Assembly (NCBI GenBank): GCA_015680685.1
Contig: MNCI01006934.1
Coordinates: 49,324-113,323, forward strand
Length of the DNA: 64,000 nt
Reading direction: 5' to 3'
From: Gnetum montanum
Taxonomy: Eukaryota; Streptophyta; Gnetopsida; Gnetales; Gnetaceae
The notes beneath the pieces are model-generated. The model searched no databases and had not been told where the DNA came from. It saw nothing but the letters and a program-made list of their open reading frames with translations. A program made the translations under genes and the position numbers. This document shows, one piece after another, positions 1 through 12,000 of this stretch (the first letter of the stretch is position 1; the number at the start of each line of letters is the position of its first letter).

Positions 1-959
1 GCCTTGCTTCTTGTTCTTGATCCAGCTTTAGCATCTCACTGGCACTTTTCTTAGGGTTGGTGGTTTTAATAATTCAGCAAATGAAGCATTTTTGGCCTTT
101 TTGGGGACATCATTGGTGTACCCCAGGATTCCAACACGTCAGCACAGCTTCTTGATGAGACAAGGGAAGGGCAATGCCAACTTCCCTATCTTACGTTCTT
201 CAAACCACCTCAAAATTTCTATAAGATATAAATGGGGTAGGTTGGCATTAACCTTACCTATTAAGATGGCACTTCCTCTAGTTGCATATGTGGAAATTCT
301 ATTTAAACCTTTTGTGGGGAAGATGTGATATGTGCCAATTTTGAAGTAGATTCTCTCTTCAAGTGTTAGCTCTCCATATGCTTTGTCTTCCTTGCCATAT
401 GTCCTTTTTAACCATATCTTCTATGCATCAGCATCAAAACAAGTGGACAAGTGAGCAACTTTTGGCCCTATATTTGGAATATTCAACACCTCCGAAATGA
501 CTTTGGTAGAGAAATTAATAGAAACAGCACCAATATCAACAATGGTGCCTTCTTCTTTATTGTGCCAAAATTGGTATGTCTCTCCTAGGTACCAATCACC
601 ACTTTCAAAGAGAATAGGTCATAGTGGAGATCCTTTAAGTTAGTCCCTAACTATTTTAGGAGAAAACTCAATGAAAGGTCCAAAGTTAAGTTTCACTATC
701 ATAACTATTGACGTGGACCTTTCATGAATTGCCTAAACACATTCAGGGGACAACGTGAGATGTTGTCCTTGTTCAGGTGCTCCACCATCTCCTCCTTTAG
801 CATGTCCCAATTACATAGTAACAGGAGGTTCCTAATGGATGCTAAATGATTATGCCTCATATTCTATACATTCTCAAAAGATGCTTCGCCTATACCTCTC
901 CTTGGTCATTTGGATGTACCCTAAGAGGGTCTTCCTTGTTGTCCATTTTTAGGGGCCAT
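1..959 (-). pseudogene. Decayed retroelement-type ORF, partial
   Basis: Reading leftward from an ATG at 959 gives a long frame, broken by stops, that begins MAPKNGQQGRPS and is still open at the window edge. The middle contains YLGETYQFWHNKEEG and then VDIGAVSINFSTKVISEVLN followed by IPNIG. That spacing (beta strand, hydrophobic helix, I/LP..G) resembles the uncharacterised domain found in many plant transposon-associated proteins. A similar pattern occurs in the fourth exon of the antisense gene of elements B and C (near 40600). The ATG is directly preceded by TGATTGCAG, which could be a 3' splice site. I do not recognise a function. It may be the extra or antisense ORF of another gypsy element lying mostly outside the window. 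Confidence 0.4.
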
Positions 960-2739
960 CTGCAATCACACAAGGCGACTATTAGTAAGGCTATTTACAA
1001 AATTTAATTTATCCCTTACTCCTTGCCTTAATAGATTTATTTCTTGCTTAGTGTGATTTAGAGTTGGAGATTTTCATGAAAATTTCCCTAAATGTTTTGA
1101 TATTGGGCCCCATTTTGATTAGGTGATTCCAAAAAATAATTTTCATGATCTAGGTAAAGAGATAAAATTAATTTGGCAAATGGTTTCTAACAGTTTTAAG
1201 GTCACTTACCCTTATTATTACCTTTAGGAAACAACAAGTTTTGAAAAACGTATGTGCAAATTGGAATGTACCCTTCCCCCACAACTAAGTTAAACACTCC
1301 AGGTTTAAGCANTTGGACCCAATATCGGGTACTCGATATCACAACCCATTTGAAATAGGGTACCTAAAAAAATTGATGAATTTTTTAATTTCCAAGGCCA
1401 AAAATGAAGGATTTAAGGTTCAGTTAAAAGATCTAGGGTAACCTTTAAAGAAACCTAAAGAACCAAGAGTGTAATGAGGTGGAATTTAACAATGAAATTC
1501 ATGAATAGGATGAGGATAAAGGACATGTAGTGGTGCATAGGAACATTTGAATTAGAATTAGAATGATGATAAAGGAAATAATAATGTTAAAAATGTAGTA
1601 TTTGGAGGGTATAAAATGATGTGATGATGATGTGCAATGAGTGCAAATTACAAAAGTTATGCAAGTGGGTCCTCTCTAAATTAGGCTCCTACCTATCATG
1701 CCCTTACGTAACCACATCTGAAAATGTCTATAGGTACTAAAAGGGTTTAATGTAATCCACACTAGTTCCACAAGACACACACATGTAGATACCACCATTA
1801 TGAGGTATGAGTTCTATGCAACACAAGACACAAGTCAAAAATACATGGGCAACGAGATGAGACAAATTGTACAAGGGATTGTAGAGATCGGGACATGAGG
1901 TAATTGACCCAACACAAAATGAATCCTAAGTGTAGGGTGTGATTAATGTGTCATTACCTTGTTGCTCCAAAATCAAGACCAAGTCCATCCCTCTAATCGA
2001 TGACATCGCATTGTTTCATCTAATGATGGGCAATTAGAAGAGCACCATGACAGCAAGGCATACAATCTCTTGGCATTTTTTCCAAGGGAGGAGTGATTTG
2101 GAATTTCTTTGCAGCCCATTTTTCTTAAATCTTTCCTTTATGTTATTCTTTTCTTTTCCTTTTCTTTGCTTTTATTTTCTAGTTGCTTTGGCATTTGTCT
2201 TTCCCAAAAGTGATCTAGAAAAGTTGCCAACCTTTAGGCATGGATGCATGTCTTTACAGTGGGACCCCTAGAACAACATTGAGTTTCTTTATTGAGTGCC
2301 TTTATTACTCTGATTTCTATTTTTCATTAGATCTACAAGGATCTTAATACAACTAGCCTGCATGATAACTCCTACAGATGTCACCAAAGAGAATCCACAA
2401 GTCCCCTTGATGTCACACCCTGGCCATTCCCTCTTAGTTCATCATTTTTTCCTCTGGGCATAATGAGCACAAAATTACTTTTAAGTTTTCATGATGAAAA
2501 GAATATCATCATACCCATAGTAGAACCTCTTATTAATAAAATGGTTGGGTGGATGTGATGGGGTCACTGTCTAAATAATTAGTCACCAAAGACTTGATAG
2601 CATAGAACAACACCTCAACGAATGAGTCACATGAGTGTTTTATTCATAGATGAGATTACCCATAACAAAATAACAAATTGAAATATGAAAAATTTTAAAA
2701 TAAAAAAAATGTAAAATTAAAGAAGAGGAAAAACATTTA
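960..2739. other. AT-rich spacer, no gene seen
   Basis: No frame of more than about 75 codons looks protein-like. The stretch holds an unresolved base at 1312, and a T-rich tract at about 2120-2200. Around 1318-1340 there is a CAATATCGGGTACTCGATATC-like segment similar to a motif in the LTR of element A (near 14150). It may be the non-coding part of the same decayed element as its two neighbours. Confidence 0.4.
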
Positions 2740-3460
2740 CTTAATTCTTCTTGTTAGAATGGAGCATATCCTCCATAACTAGACTTTTGAGAATGGTTGG
2801 AATTAGTAAATGGAAGGTTTGGATCCAAGAATTTTGGGAACATTGGAGTCTGGTCATATCCAAACCATTGGGTGTCCTTTGATGTGGTGGTTGTAATGTA
2901 CCCAAATTGGGGTTCACACACTTGATTTAAGTAGACATAGTGGGGAAAATTATAAGATGTGGTTAAGTGATAAGGAGTTGACCCAGTATGGCACCTATGA
3001 CTGTAAGATGGTATGCAAGGATTGATATGTATCCACTTGTGGTTATATTCATTAGGCTACATGGTGGTTGGAGTATTGATTGGTGGCACTGATAAGGTAA
3101 TAGGAGGCATTGTGTTTGAAAGGGAAGGTGAAATACAGTGTTGGACTTGTGCTGTGGTTTTAGAACTGTGCTATCTCTTCCTTCGGTCATGTCTAAAGAA
3201 AGGATGCTTTTGACATTGTGGAGGATCTCCACTACTGTTGATGGTAGCAGCACAAGTAACATTCATGGGTTGGTGCTATGGTGAAAAACCTTCTAGCATA
3301 ATAGGTGGTGAGGTAGAAGGAGGTGAAGGAGAAATGTAAAGCACATGAGGTGGTGATTTTGTTGGAGAGGACATGGGTGGATAGTACTTTGGAGAATGAT
3401 AACAATGAGGTAAAGTAGAGGATGTTGATTTGGTTGGAAAAATATGTTTTGCAAATAAAT
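2740..3460 (-). pseudogene. Pro/Tyr/Ser-rich coding remnant
   Basis: Minus-strand translation gives a low-complexity protein: SPTKSPPHVLYISPSPPS near the start, then a Q/P/H-rich stretch. It ends with GYITTTTSKDTQWFGYDQTP, PNLPFTNSNHSQKSSYGGYAPF and a stop near 2740. Such Pro/Tyr-rich linkers occur in gypsy gag proteins, including element A in this window (7900-8300). No catalytic motif or zinc knuckle is visible. It could belong with the 1-959 remnant as part of one decayed minus-strand element, but nothing in between links them. Confidence 0.3.
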
Positions 3461-4993
3461 AATCATCTAGATTTTCACAGTAACAAATGACAAAAGAAAA
3501 CTTATGTAGTTGACTCTATTTTATTAGGACATGGCTAGGATGATGATCATGTCCATGTGTTATTAACCTTTTTACTAGGCTTAAATGTATGACATATGAA
3601 TAAACCTCTTTAAATACCCAACAAGTAATTCAAAAAAGTTAGTTTTTACAAGGGGTAGGGAAGGGAGGATGTCAAACCAAATATATATATATATATATTT
3701 AAAAAATCCAAAGTACAAAAGTAGAGAAGTATTATAGAGAAGAAAAACTTTAAATCGATAAAAAGAAAAGGCCTAACTATTTTGGGGGTGTCTTTTAGAT
3801 TTTCATCCTTATAACAAATATTGAAAAACCTTCCTTCTTCAGTAGAAAATTGGACATTCCATGAAAAGAATAACATTGGATGAAGGTGGAGGAAGCCCTT
3901 GCCTTGTCAATAGAATCAAAATTATCAAGAGATATTTTCTCCACATCTTGACCAATAGTTGCAAATGAATTATTAACAATTAAAATATTTTGAACATGTT
4001 ATTCATTCTAAAGATTTGGCATGTAACCACCAATAGATAAAGTTCTTCAAGTTTTTTTTTATTATGAAGAAGTAGTTAAAGACTATTTGAATCAACAATA
4101 GGATTTTATGAAATTAGAAGAACATATATTTGTTTCCCCTTAGTCATTGAGGAATTTTGTGAAACTAATTTCATTGAAACCTTTGTTAAAGATACATTCT
4201 GTAAAATAGTAGTTAAAAAGTTAGTTTTAGATTTTATTCTTAGTTAAAATATTGTTATTTTATTTTGTACTATGTAGTGAGTTAAAAAGTATCCACAAAG
4301 TGTATCTATAGAGCGATGAATAAAGTCTTATTTTGGTGATTATTCCTGGATGTGATCATTTTTACCTATAACATTAAGATTTCTTACCTACATATTAAAA
4401 CACTTTGATTCTTATACTTTTACATTAACATTTTAATATTTTTTACATAATTTCATAATAATTATTACTTAATAATGTTTATTGAATAATATTATAGAAT
4501 AATTATATTGAGAACTTAAGTACTATAAGACTTATGTTAGTAAGGTTAGTAGCTAAAGTGTTTTCTAAGAGCACAATGAAAGGTTGACAAAATAACCAAT
4601 CATATAGGGTTTTATTAATCTTCATATTTGTGAGAGAGAATATTTTCATTATATTCATTATCTATTTGTCATTCATTCTAGTTAATTTATTTGTTATTAT
4701 AAAAGGTTAATAATACATTAAATCATATACTTTTACTATACTTAAGCATATCATAATAATTATCTTAGATTTATCCTAATAAAATGAGGTTGACTACATG
4801 AAATTTCTTTCATCATTTTCTTCTATGAAGAGCTATTTATTTATTTATTTTCAAAATACTTAAGCATATGCTATGTTAAATACTAGTGCTACTAAGCAAG
4901 ACAAGAACTTAATTGTATTACATAATAATTAAGCCTAGTATTTTACAAAATTGATTGAGTCTATTACATATGCTCATAAGTTTTTATGGTTGA
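3461..4993. other. AT-rich spacer, no gene seen
   Basis: Very AT-rich, with a short (AT)n microsatellite at about 3679-3700. No recognisable coding, RNA or repeat structure. It forms the left flank of element A. Confidence 0.5.
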
Positions 4994-5891
4994 TGATGAA
5001 GTGTATTTTGTTTGGCTCCAATATCGAATATTCAACATCAAAGCCTTGATATTGGATAGCTGATATTAAGGACCTAGAAGTGATGTTGGATATCCAATGT
5101 CATGGAATGTGTGCCGACCTCTAAAGATAACACTTGGACACATAGTTTTAAAGTCATATTAGTCATAATGTAGTAGAGATCTTGCAGTTTTTCTTTCCCA
5201 GAGTTAGACTATTTTCTCCAAGTATCCATAGTAGGATTTATTGTGTATGAATTTTTACTTGAGCACTATTATACCTAAGCACAGTAGTATGTGTAGCAAT
5301 AAAGATGAACTTTCTAATAAAGCTTGCAGTACTTTAGCTAGATTAAATATTTCCTTTACACATTCAATGTTTTCAGTAGTTTTATTTAATGCTTTAAGTA
5401 ATTAAACTAAATTAAGCTAAATTAAAGTAGATTAAATAGCAATTAATTAAGCACATAAGTACAACCTCTTTGAGCATGTGCATAATTCTTGGTAATCCAA
5501 ATAACACTTAACATTTGGTAATCCAGTAGCATTATACATGTTCAGGATGTGTGTAGAAAGTGAAACTAGATGCTTATGTTAGGATTAGTTAGACATTGGT
5601 TAGCTAGTTAGATTAAATTAGTAATTAAATTACTTCATTCCTTTCATCCTTTATTTTAAGCACACAAAACATAAAACATAAAAATAATAAAAATTATACA
5701 CCTTGATTACACTTAACCATACCCTTGCTTATCGCAAATGTAATTGGAAAGACAATGAATGATTGTTAGGACAAGTTCACTTCCTAGAGGCTAGTGGACT
5801 AGAAGACATAGAGTTCACAGAATTCAACTAGATTACATGTGAATGCTTAGTGATTCGTATGGTTGAGCATAGGGGTATTCATCACTCATCA
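4994..5891 (+). repeat. Element A 5' LTR
   Basis: 898 bp, collinear with 14111-14984 along its whole length with scattered substitutions and small indels. It starts TGATGAAG and ends CTCATCA, a short inverted terminal repeat. The TATA box seen in the 3' copy is degraded here (TCTAAAGA near 5120). An inverted relative lies at 60925-61788. Confidence 0.9.
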
Positions 5892-5892
5892 T

Positions 5893-5911
5893 TGGTGTCG
5901 TTTCTAGGGAC
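5893..5911 (+). other. Element A primer binding site (tRNA-Asp-like)
   Basis: TGGTGTCGTTTCTAGGGAC lies one base after the 5' LTR. It matches the tRNA-Asp primer site used by Athila-type elements (TGGCGCCGTTGCCGGGGAC) except for changes that are mostly C to T. Confidence 0.75.
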
Positions 5912-6119
5912 TCTTTTTGTTTAAAATGTGCGCTATCTAGGCATACTAAAAATTAGTAACATCATTGGATGAACCCTAAGGTCAAAATCATTCTCAAAAT
6001 AAATATAATAATTTAAGTACATTGATATCTTATTTTAATTGCAAAATTTCTTCTTCTCAAAAGTGTGATGATACTAAATCACCAGTACCTTAAGAATGTA
6101 GGGTGGTATATACTCATTT

Positions 6120-8440
6120 AGATGAGTATGTGCCTAACTTCACCTTCATCCTACATCAGGATGAACAACTACAATGGTAAGATATGGAGGGAAACATTGT
6201 AATGCCTCCTGATTGATTTTGCTACTCCAAACTCTTAGAAGTTTGGGCATCTAGGATCTTCAAGAAGAGTACGTTGTGCATGACCATGACTACTGGGACT
6301 ACCGTTCCACTGAAACACAACATAGGAGAGATTGACACTAGGATAAGCACCATGAGGCTATGAAGGAGAAGTGGTTCACCAATCCCTTTTTCATGCTTAA
6401 CCAAAATGACAATGAGGATCCTTCCTCTAGGTGTTCTCAACATGAAGATTCTCTACCTCTTGATATTGGTGATGGGGGTGTGAACCTAAATCTACAGTCC
6501 ACTATCAACAATCTAAGTTTAGGCAAAAGTGGGAGTCAAAGCAGGGGCTTAGGTAAGCATTAAGATGACAAGAAAGCTGATGAATGTGGTTGTGATAAGT
6601 GTAGTGGAGGTGGAAGATACCATGGTGGTAGTGGTCCTCCTTCCTCTTCATCCTCTTTGCCTGCATTTTCTTCTTCCTCTTTTGATTTTAACACATGCTA
6701 CAAAAAGAAAAACCATGATGAAGGTGAATAATAGGACAATGATAATCATAGAGACCATCATGAATGAAGGGGTAGTAGAGGACATCATAGGCATCATTGA
6801 AATAATGATGATGATGAGCCTTTGTTTTCCACTTAAAGCATGCTAATCATTGTAGAGGTCATAAAAATTCCAACTAGGCTGAAAGATAGTCAGATCAAGT
6901 GACTTGACATGAACTATATCCCCATATTTGAGTAGGGATATAACTCTAATCTATAAATAGATCTTCAAACCTTTCACAATGCATGTGCCATACAAAATAT
7001 TGAAAATTATAGGTAGAAATTAAAGTTATTTCCCAAGACACCCATCAAGGAAGCAGAAAGTTGGTATTGGTCCTTGGAACTAGAATCCATTTATAGGTGG
7101 AGTACAATGCTAGAGTTATTCAATGATAAATATCAAACTTACTCTTAAGTGTCTAATCTAAGAAGGCAGATCCAAGGATGGAACCAAGGAACACATGAAC
7201 CCTTAGACACTATCATGAGTATATTCTATCCTCTCATACACTGATGCCTTGACCATGGTTATTCTTAGTGGGAACAACTTGCCAAATCATATATGGACTC
7301 AGATTAGAAATAAGAAGGACTTTTGGGATCTATGCTTAAGGGAGATTATCAAGATTAAGAGCCTATTAGATACAAAGGTTGATAGAGCAAGTAGAAAAAA
7401 AAGAAGGATAGTTAAGGAAATAAGAAAGTGTAGAATAATATAATAGGGATCCTTACATTAGAAAGAGAGAGGTCAACTTCTGTGAAAATGATGAGGAGTC
7501 ATCTCTTGATGAGGTGGTGCAACAAAAAACCTTGCTAATCCAAAAATCCATGCCTAAAATTTTGGCCAAGGTAGATAAAATGTGGTATTCATTGGATGAA
7601 AAATTCCAAACTACTCAAAAAATCATAGAAGAATCAAGAGAGTAGAGTAGTAATCATGACCATAGGAGGTGGAGAGAAGCTGAACGTGCCTACCAAAGGG
7701 ATAAGGGTAAAGATGCTACAGTAGAAGAACTTGTGGAGATAGAATCAAATGATGATGGTGGGTATGACATATATCAATATAAACATCATAAAGGATGCTA
7801 CTCTATCATGTTACACTTGCAGGAGTTTGGGATGTACATGCAAAATCCTAAACTAGCAAGAAGGCAAGAACCTAGAAGATTGCCTTATTTTTAAAGCAAT
7901 CCAAGGCAGTTCCACTAGCAACAACAAGCTTATTATTCAAGTGAAGCTTCACCACAACTGTATGAGTAACACTAGTAGTGGCAGTATCCACAATCATGGT
8001 GGATGCCACCACCAAGGCAATAGTATCCTTACCAGCAACCAAATCCATATGGATCCTATGTTCAGCAACCCATTTCTCCACATGACTCTTCCAGTCATGC
8101 CACCTTCCAACATTACTACTAATCTCTAGAGTATTATAGAACTCATTCTCCATCTACTAGCGGGGAAATTCCATATCCCTATCACCCTTCTCATACTTTT
8201 GCATATGTCCTTCCAACCTCAACCTAGTTATTACTTGCTCCATCAATGCAAGGAGAAATTCTACCTCAGCTGCAACAATGCAATGCAACAAGGGTTGTTA
8301 ATTTACAATCAGCTCCTTAGCCAAGTGGTTCAAAAACTAGATCACTAAAAAAACCTTTCTTTTGAAGCAATAGTCCAAATAAACCTTCACATACACCTAT
8401 AGCTGGCAATCTTACTTCTCCATCTTCCTATGCATCTAAT
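6120..8440 (+). pseudogene. Element A gag remnant
   Basis: Capsid-precursor region in several broken frames. From about 6360 an acidic, Ser/Gly-rich N-terminal part is readable (PLDIGDGGVNLNLQSTINNL, then a Ser-rich block). At 7020-7200 comes the gag core (KEAESWYWSLELESIYRW, then STMLELFNDKYQT), the usual retrotransposon-gag helix pattern. From about 7880 to 8300 there is a Gln/Tyr/Pro-rich tail. No intact CCHC zinc knuckle is visible. The true start is unclear because the leader after the PBS is also decayed. A diverged copy of the 7440-7900 part occurs at 60245-60924. Confidence 0.65.
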
Positions 8441-8579
8441 CTGTTTAAGTCCCCTTTAAACCAACACCTCCCAAAGTGCATACCGTCATGTTAATCATGC
8501 AGTAACCAATTGGATAAAAGCTAGTCACCTTTCTAAAAAAATATCTAATCCTAGAAGTCCCCTTATTTACCTTCAAATC

Positions 8580-8860
8580 ATTTGGAATGAGCTTTACAAG
8601 GTTTCTAGATTTAGGTTCTAGTGTTAATTTGATTTTCCATGAGTTGTATAAAGTGTGGAACCTACCTCCACTCAAGAAGAGAAACATCCATCTCAAGTTG
8701 GCTAATCAATCCATCACCATTTCCCTGGGACTAATGAAGGACATTATGACCACCATTTACGGGTGATCCTACCCTATTGGGTTTTTGCTGATATGAGTGG
8801 ACAATTATAAGGGGGAATTCCCAATCATCATTAGAAGGGCTTGGCTGAGCACTACTGATG
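8580..8860 (+). pseudogene. Element A aspartic protease
   Basis: The frame reads FTRFLDLGSSVNLIFHELYK, then LANQSITISLGLMKDIM, a stop, and YKGEFPIIIRRAWLST. This is the single-domain retropepsin layout. The catalytic Asp sits in DLGSS at 8608-8622, an Athila-like variant of D-S/T-G-A, and is followed by the ILGRPFL-type segment (here IIIRRAWLST). It would cleave the Gag-Pol polyprotein. Three or more stops interrupt it. Confidence 0.7.
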
Positions 8861-9399
8861 AATAATTGGGGATTCGAGATCTTTCCCTTGAAATCTCTAA
8901 AGAAAATTCATTCGGAAAGATCAAGAGAAAGAAAGTTCCATGCATTGCATACAGTGATACAGGGTGAAACTGTGTTTAGAAACTATGGGCTATTAATAAT
9001 GTATTTATTAAAACATGCAATCATTGTGTTGATATATCTAAAATTCAAAGGTGCTTATACGCAATAGCTACAAAGTAGAAGGGCACCTAATGGGTGACAA
9101 CTAACCCTTAGAGTAGCTCAACACTTTGCATGAAACCTGTTGAGAGCCTAACATATGCCTACATAGAAGGCATGGATGAACTAGAGCAAGTTCATCACTA
9201 GCTCTCTAATGATGCAAATGATTATACCTATTTGGAAGAGTTGGAAATCCCTAAAAATTTTAAACAAGAGCCCTTAGAGTTGAAAACTCTACCTATTGGC
9301 ATGGAGTATGCATTTTTGAAAAGTGGTAAGTTGGTAATCATTAATGCTAATCTTGCTTCTAAACAGAAATAAATGCTTTTGAAGGTGATCAATAAGTGG

Positions 9400-10830
9400 C
9401 CAATAGTCTTTTCTTGGTCATATCCTAAACTCAAAGGGATTGATCCTAGGATATATTAGCATCATATCTACACTAATCTAGCCATGAAGCCAAAGAGGCA
9501 ATTGCAGTGTACATTGACCCCAAATTGAAGTATATTGTTAAAGAGGAGTTCAAAAAACTCCTTAGGATGGGGTTTATCTATCCCATTGTGGATAGTGAGT
9601 GGGTTAGCCCACTTGTTATTCTCCCAAGGAAAGGTGATAAGTGATACCTCTACATCAATTTCCAGCTATTGACTATGGCAACATTCAAAGATCACTTTCC
9701 ATTGCCATTGGTGGATCAAGTTTTGGACACTATATCTAGGCATTGCTATTATAGTTTTTTGGATGATTATAGTGGCTATAACCAAACCCAGATTATGCTA
9801 GAGGATTAGGCAAAAACAACATTCACAAGTCTCTAGGGGACTTTTGCATATTGAAAGATGCCATTTGTTCCATGAAATGCCCCTATCACATTCCAACGCT
9901 TACTCTTGAGCATTTTTCAATAGTAGATTAGTAGTAGGGTGGAAGTCTTCATAGATGACTTTTCCACCTATGATGCTACATTTGAGCAAGCCATGGATTG
10001 TCTTGAGAAAGTGCTCAAAAAATGTGTGGTGACTAATCTTTAACTCAATTAGTAGAAGAGCCATTCAATGATCTAGGAGGGCATTGTGTTGGGGCACAAA
10101 ATCTCATAAGCAATGATTGAGGTCAGCCCTAAAAAGATTAGGGCCATCCAAGGAATTACCCATCAACTATAAACTATAAAATATGTTCAATCATTTCTTG
10201 GACATACTGGTTACTCCTAAAGATTCATAGAGAATTTCTTTAAGATCACAAAATTTTTAGTTAAGATAATAAAGAAAGATGCTCCATTTGTTTTGATCAA
10301 GGAATGTGAAAATGCATTCAAACAGCTAAAAGAAAAGCTTGTAGAAACTCCAATTCTCCTAGCACTAGACTAGTCTAGACCATTTCATGTCATGATGGAT
10401 GCATCAAATTATGCATTGGGGGCCATGCTTATGTAGTTGGACAATCAAAAATATCCTTATTACATCCACTAGACAAGTTGAAGCATTGTGGGTTCATAGC
10501 TAAACTACACAATCATAGAAAAAGAATTGATGGCAATGGTTTTTTCCTTGGAGAAATTCAACTGCTATGTGCTTGGTACAAAGTATTCATGCACCCATAC
10601 CATAGTGTAATTAACTTTCTACTAAAAAAGTTAATGGTGAGCCCTTTTTCCATATGGTGGCTAGTGATCTTACAAGAATTTGATCTTACACTACTAGATC
10701 AAAAGGGAACTAAGAATGTGGTCAGTGCCCACTTGTCTCAGTTGAGATGGAATAGAAAAAAGGAGGAAAGTCTACTAATTAATCAGTTTCCTAATGAACT
10801 CCTCTTTGCCAAGGCTATAACTAAATAATT
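9400..10830 (+). pseudogene. Element A reverse transcriptase and RNase H
   Basis: RT blocks are in order: EEFKKLLRMGFIYPIVDSEW, VSPLVILPRKG, FKDHFPLPLVDQVLDTIS, FLDDYSGYNQ, a decayed MPFxxxNAP block, and the catalytic FIDDFS (9943-9963). RNase H follows with FHVMMDASNYALGAML (about 10385-10440) and YTIIEKELMAMVFSLEKF. Stops, mostly TAG, occur about every 30-60 codons. There is no second RNase H before integrase, unlike elements B and C. Confidence 0.85.
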
Positions 10831-10839
10831 GCCCATTGA

Positions 10840-12000
10840 GCCTAAATGGTATGATGACAGTCTCACTTATCTTCTCACTTAAGAGATGCCACGAGAGCTA
10901 GACAATAGGAAGAAACAATAGTTTCTTCACTAGGTGAAATGCTTCATGGAGATCAATACGCATCTCTACAAGATGTACACTAATGGCTTACTTTAATGGT
11001 GTGTTCCTAATGCTAATCAACTACGTGTTCTCCAAGATGCTCATGAGGGTTCTTGTGGAGGCCACTATGAAGGAAGACACATGACCATTAAGATCCTAAT
11101 GTTAAGTTATTACTAGCCAACACTTTTCAAGGATGCTCATCAATTTGTTAGCTCTCATGAACATTGCCAACATGATGTTGGAATGGTCACTCATATGGAG
11201 GAACTTCAATAATGGATTCAACCATTGAAACCCTTTGACATGTGGGGCATTAACTTCATGGATCCCATCATGCCCATGTCAAATTGAAAGGCATACATCA
11301 TAGCCACTACTGACTATTGTATGAAATGGATAGAAGAATCAGTCATCACCGACTATACATCATCTACTGCTACTCACTTTGTACAATAGAATGTTGTAAA
11401 TAGATTTGGTGTGCTATGTGCATTAATTTTTGATAATGGAACCCACTTTATAGGTACTACCTTTTGGAAGCTCATACAACACTTGGGGGTTGAGCATAAA
11501 TTAATAACAACTTACCACCCCCAAGCCAATGGTCAAGCTAAAGTTACAAATAGGGAAATCACTAAGATCTTAATGAGAATAGTTAGCAAATATAGGAGAG
11601 ACTAGAGCATGAAACTCAATGATGTCCTTTGGGCCTACTGCTCCACCTAGAAGCTCCCTATAGGCTTCTCTCCCTATGAGCAAGTGTATGGAAATTTGCC
11701 AACTCTTCCTATTCAATTCAAGCTCTATATACTTTCAACAGCCTATGACCTTGACCTTGACTTAAGTCCAGCACAAAAAGAAAGATTAATAAATCTCAAC
11801 CTACTAGACAAAAATTGATTGGTGGCCCTATCATCTAACGAGTCACACAAGGCATTTAACACAAAGAACCATGACCTTAGAATTGGGAAAGTCAAATTTC
11901 AACTAGGAGATAAGGTTCTTTACTGGAACGCCACACATGTGCCATAACTAACCAAGCTCCAAACACTATGGAAATGCCCATATATTATTTCTAAAACCTT
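10840..12000 (+). pseudogene. Element A integrase
   Basis: Starts with the Athila-like spacer PKWYDDSLTYLLT, then the H-H-C-C zinc domain (AHEGSCGGHYEGRHMT ... HEHCQ). The DDE core follows with WGINFMDPI, FDNGTHFIGTTFWKLIQ (the second Asp is present here) and YHPQANGQAKVTNREITKIL with the catalytic Glu. The C-terminal part includes FSPYEQVYGNLPTLPIQF and LGDKVLYWNA. It is broken by stops but all three catalytic positions are readable. Confidence 0.85.
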
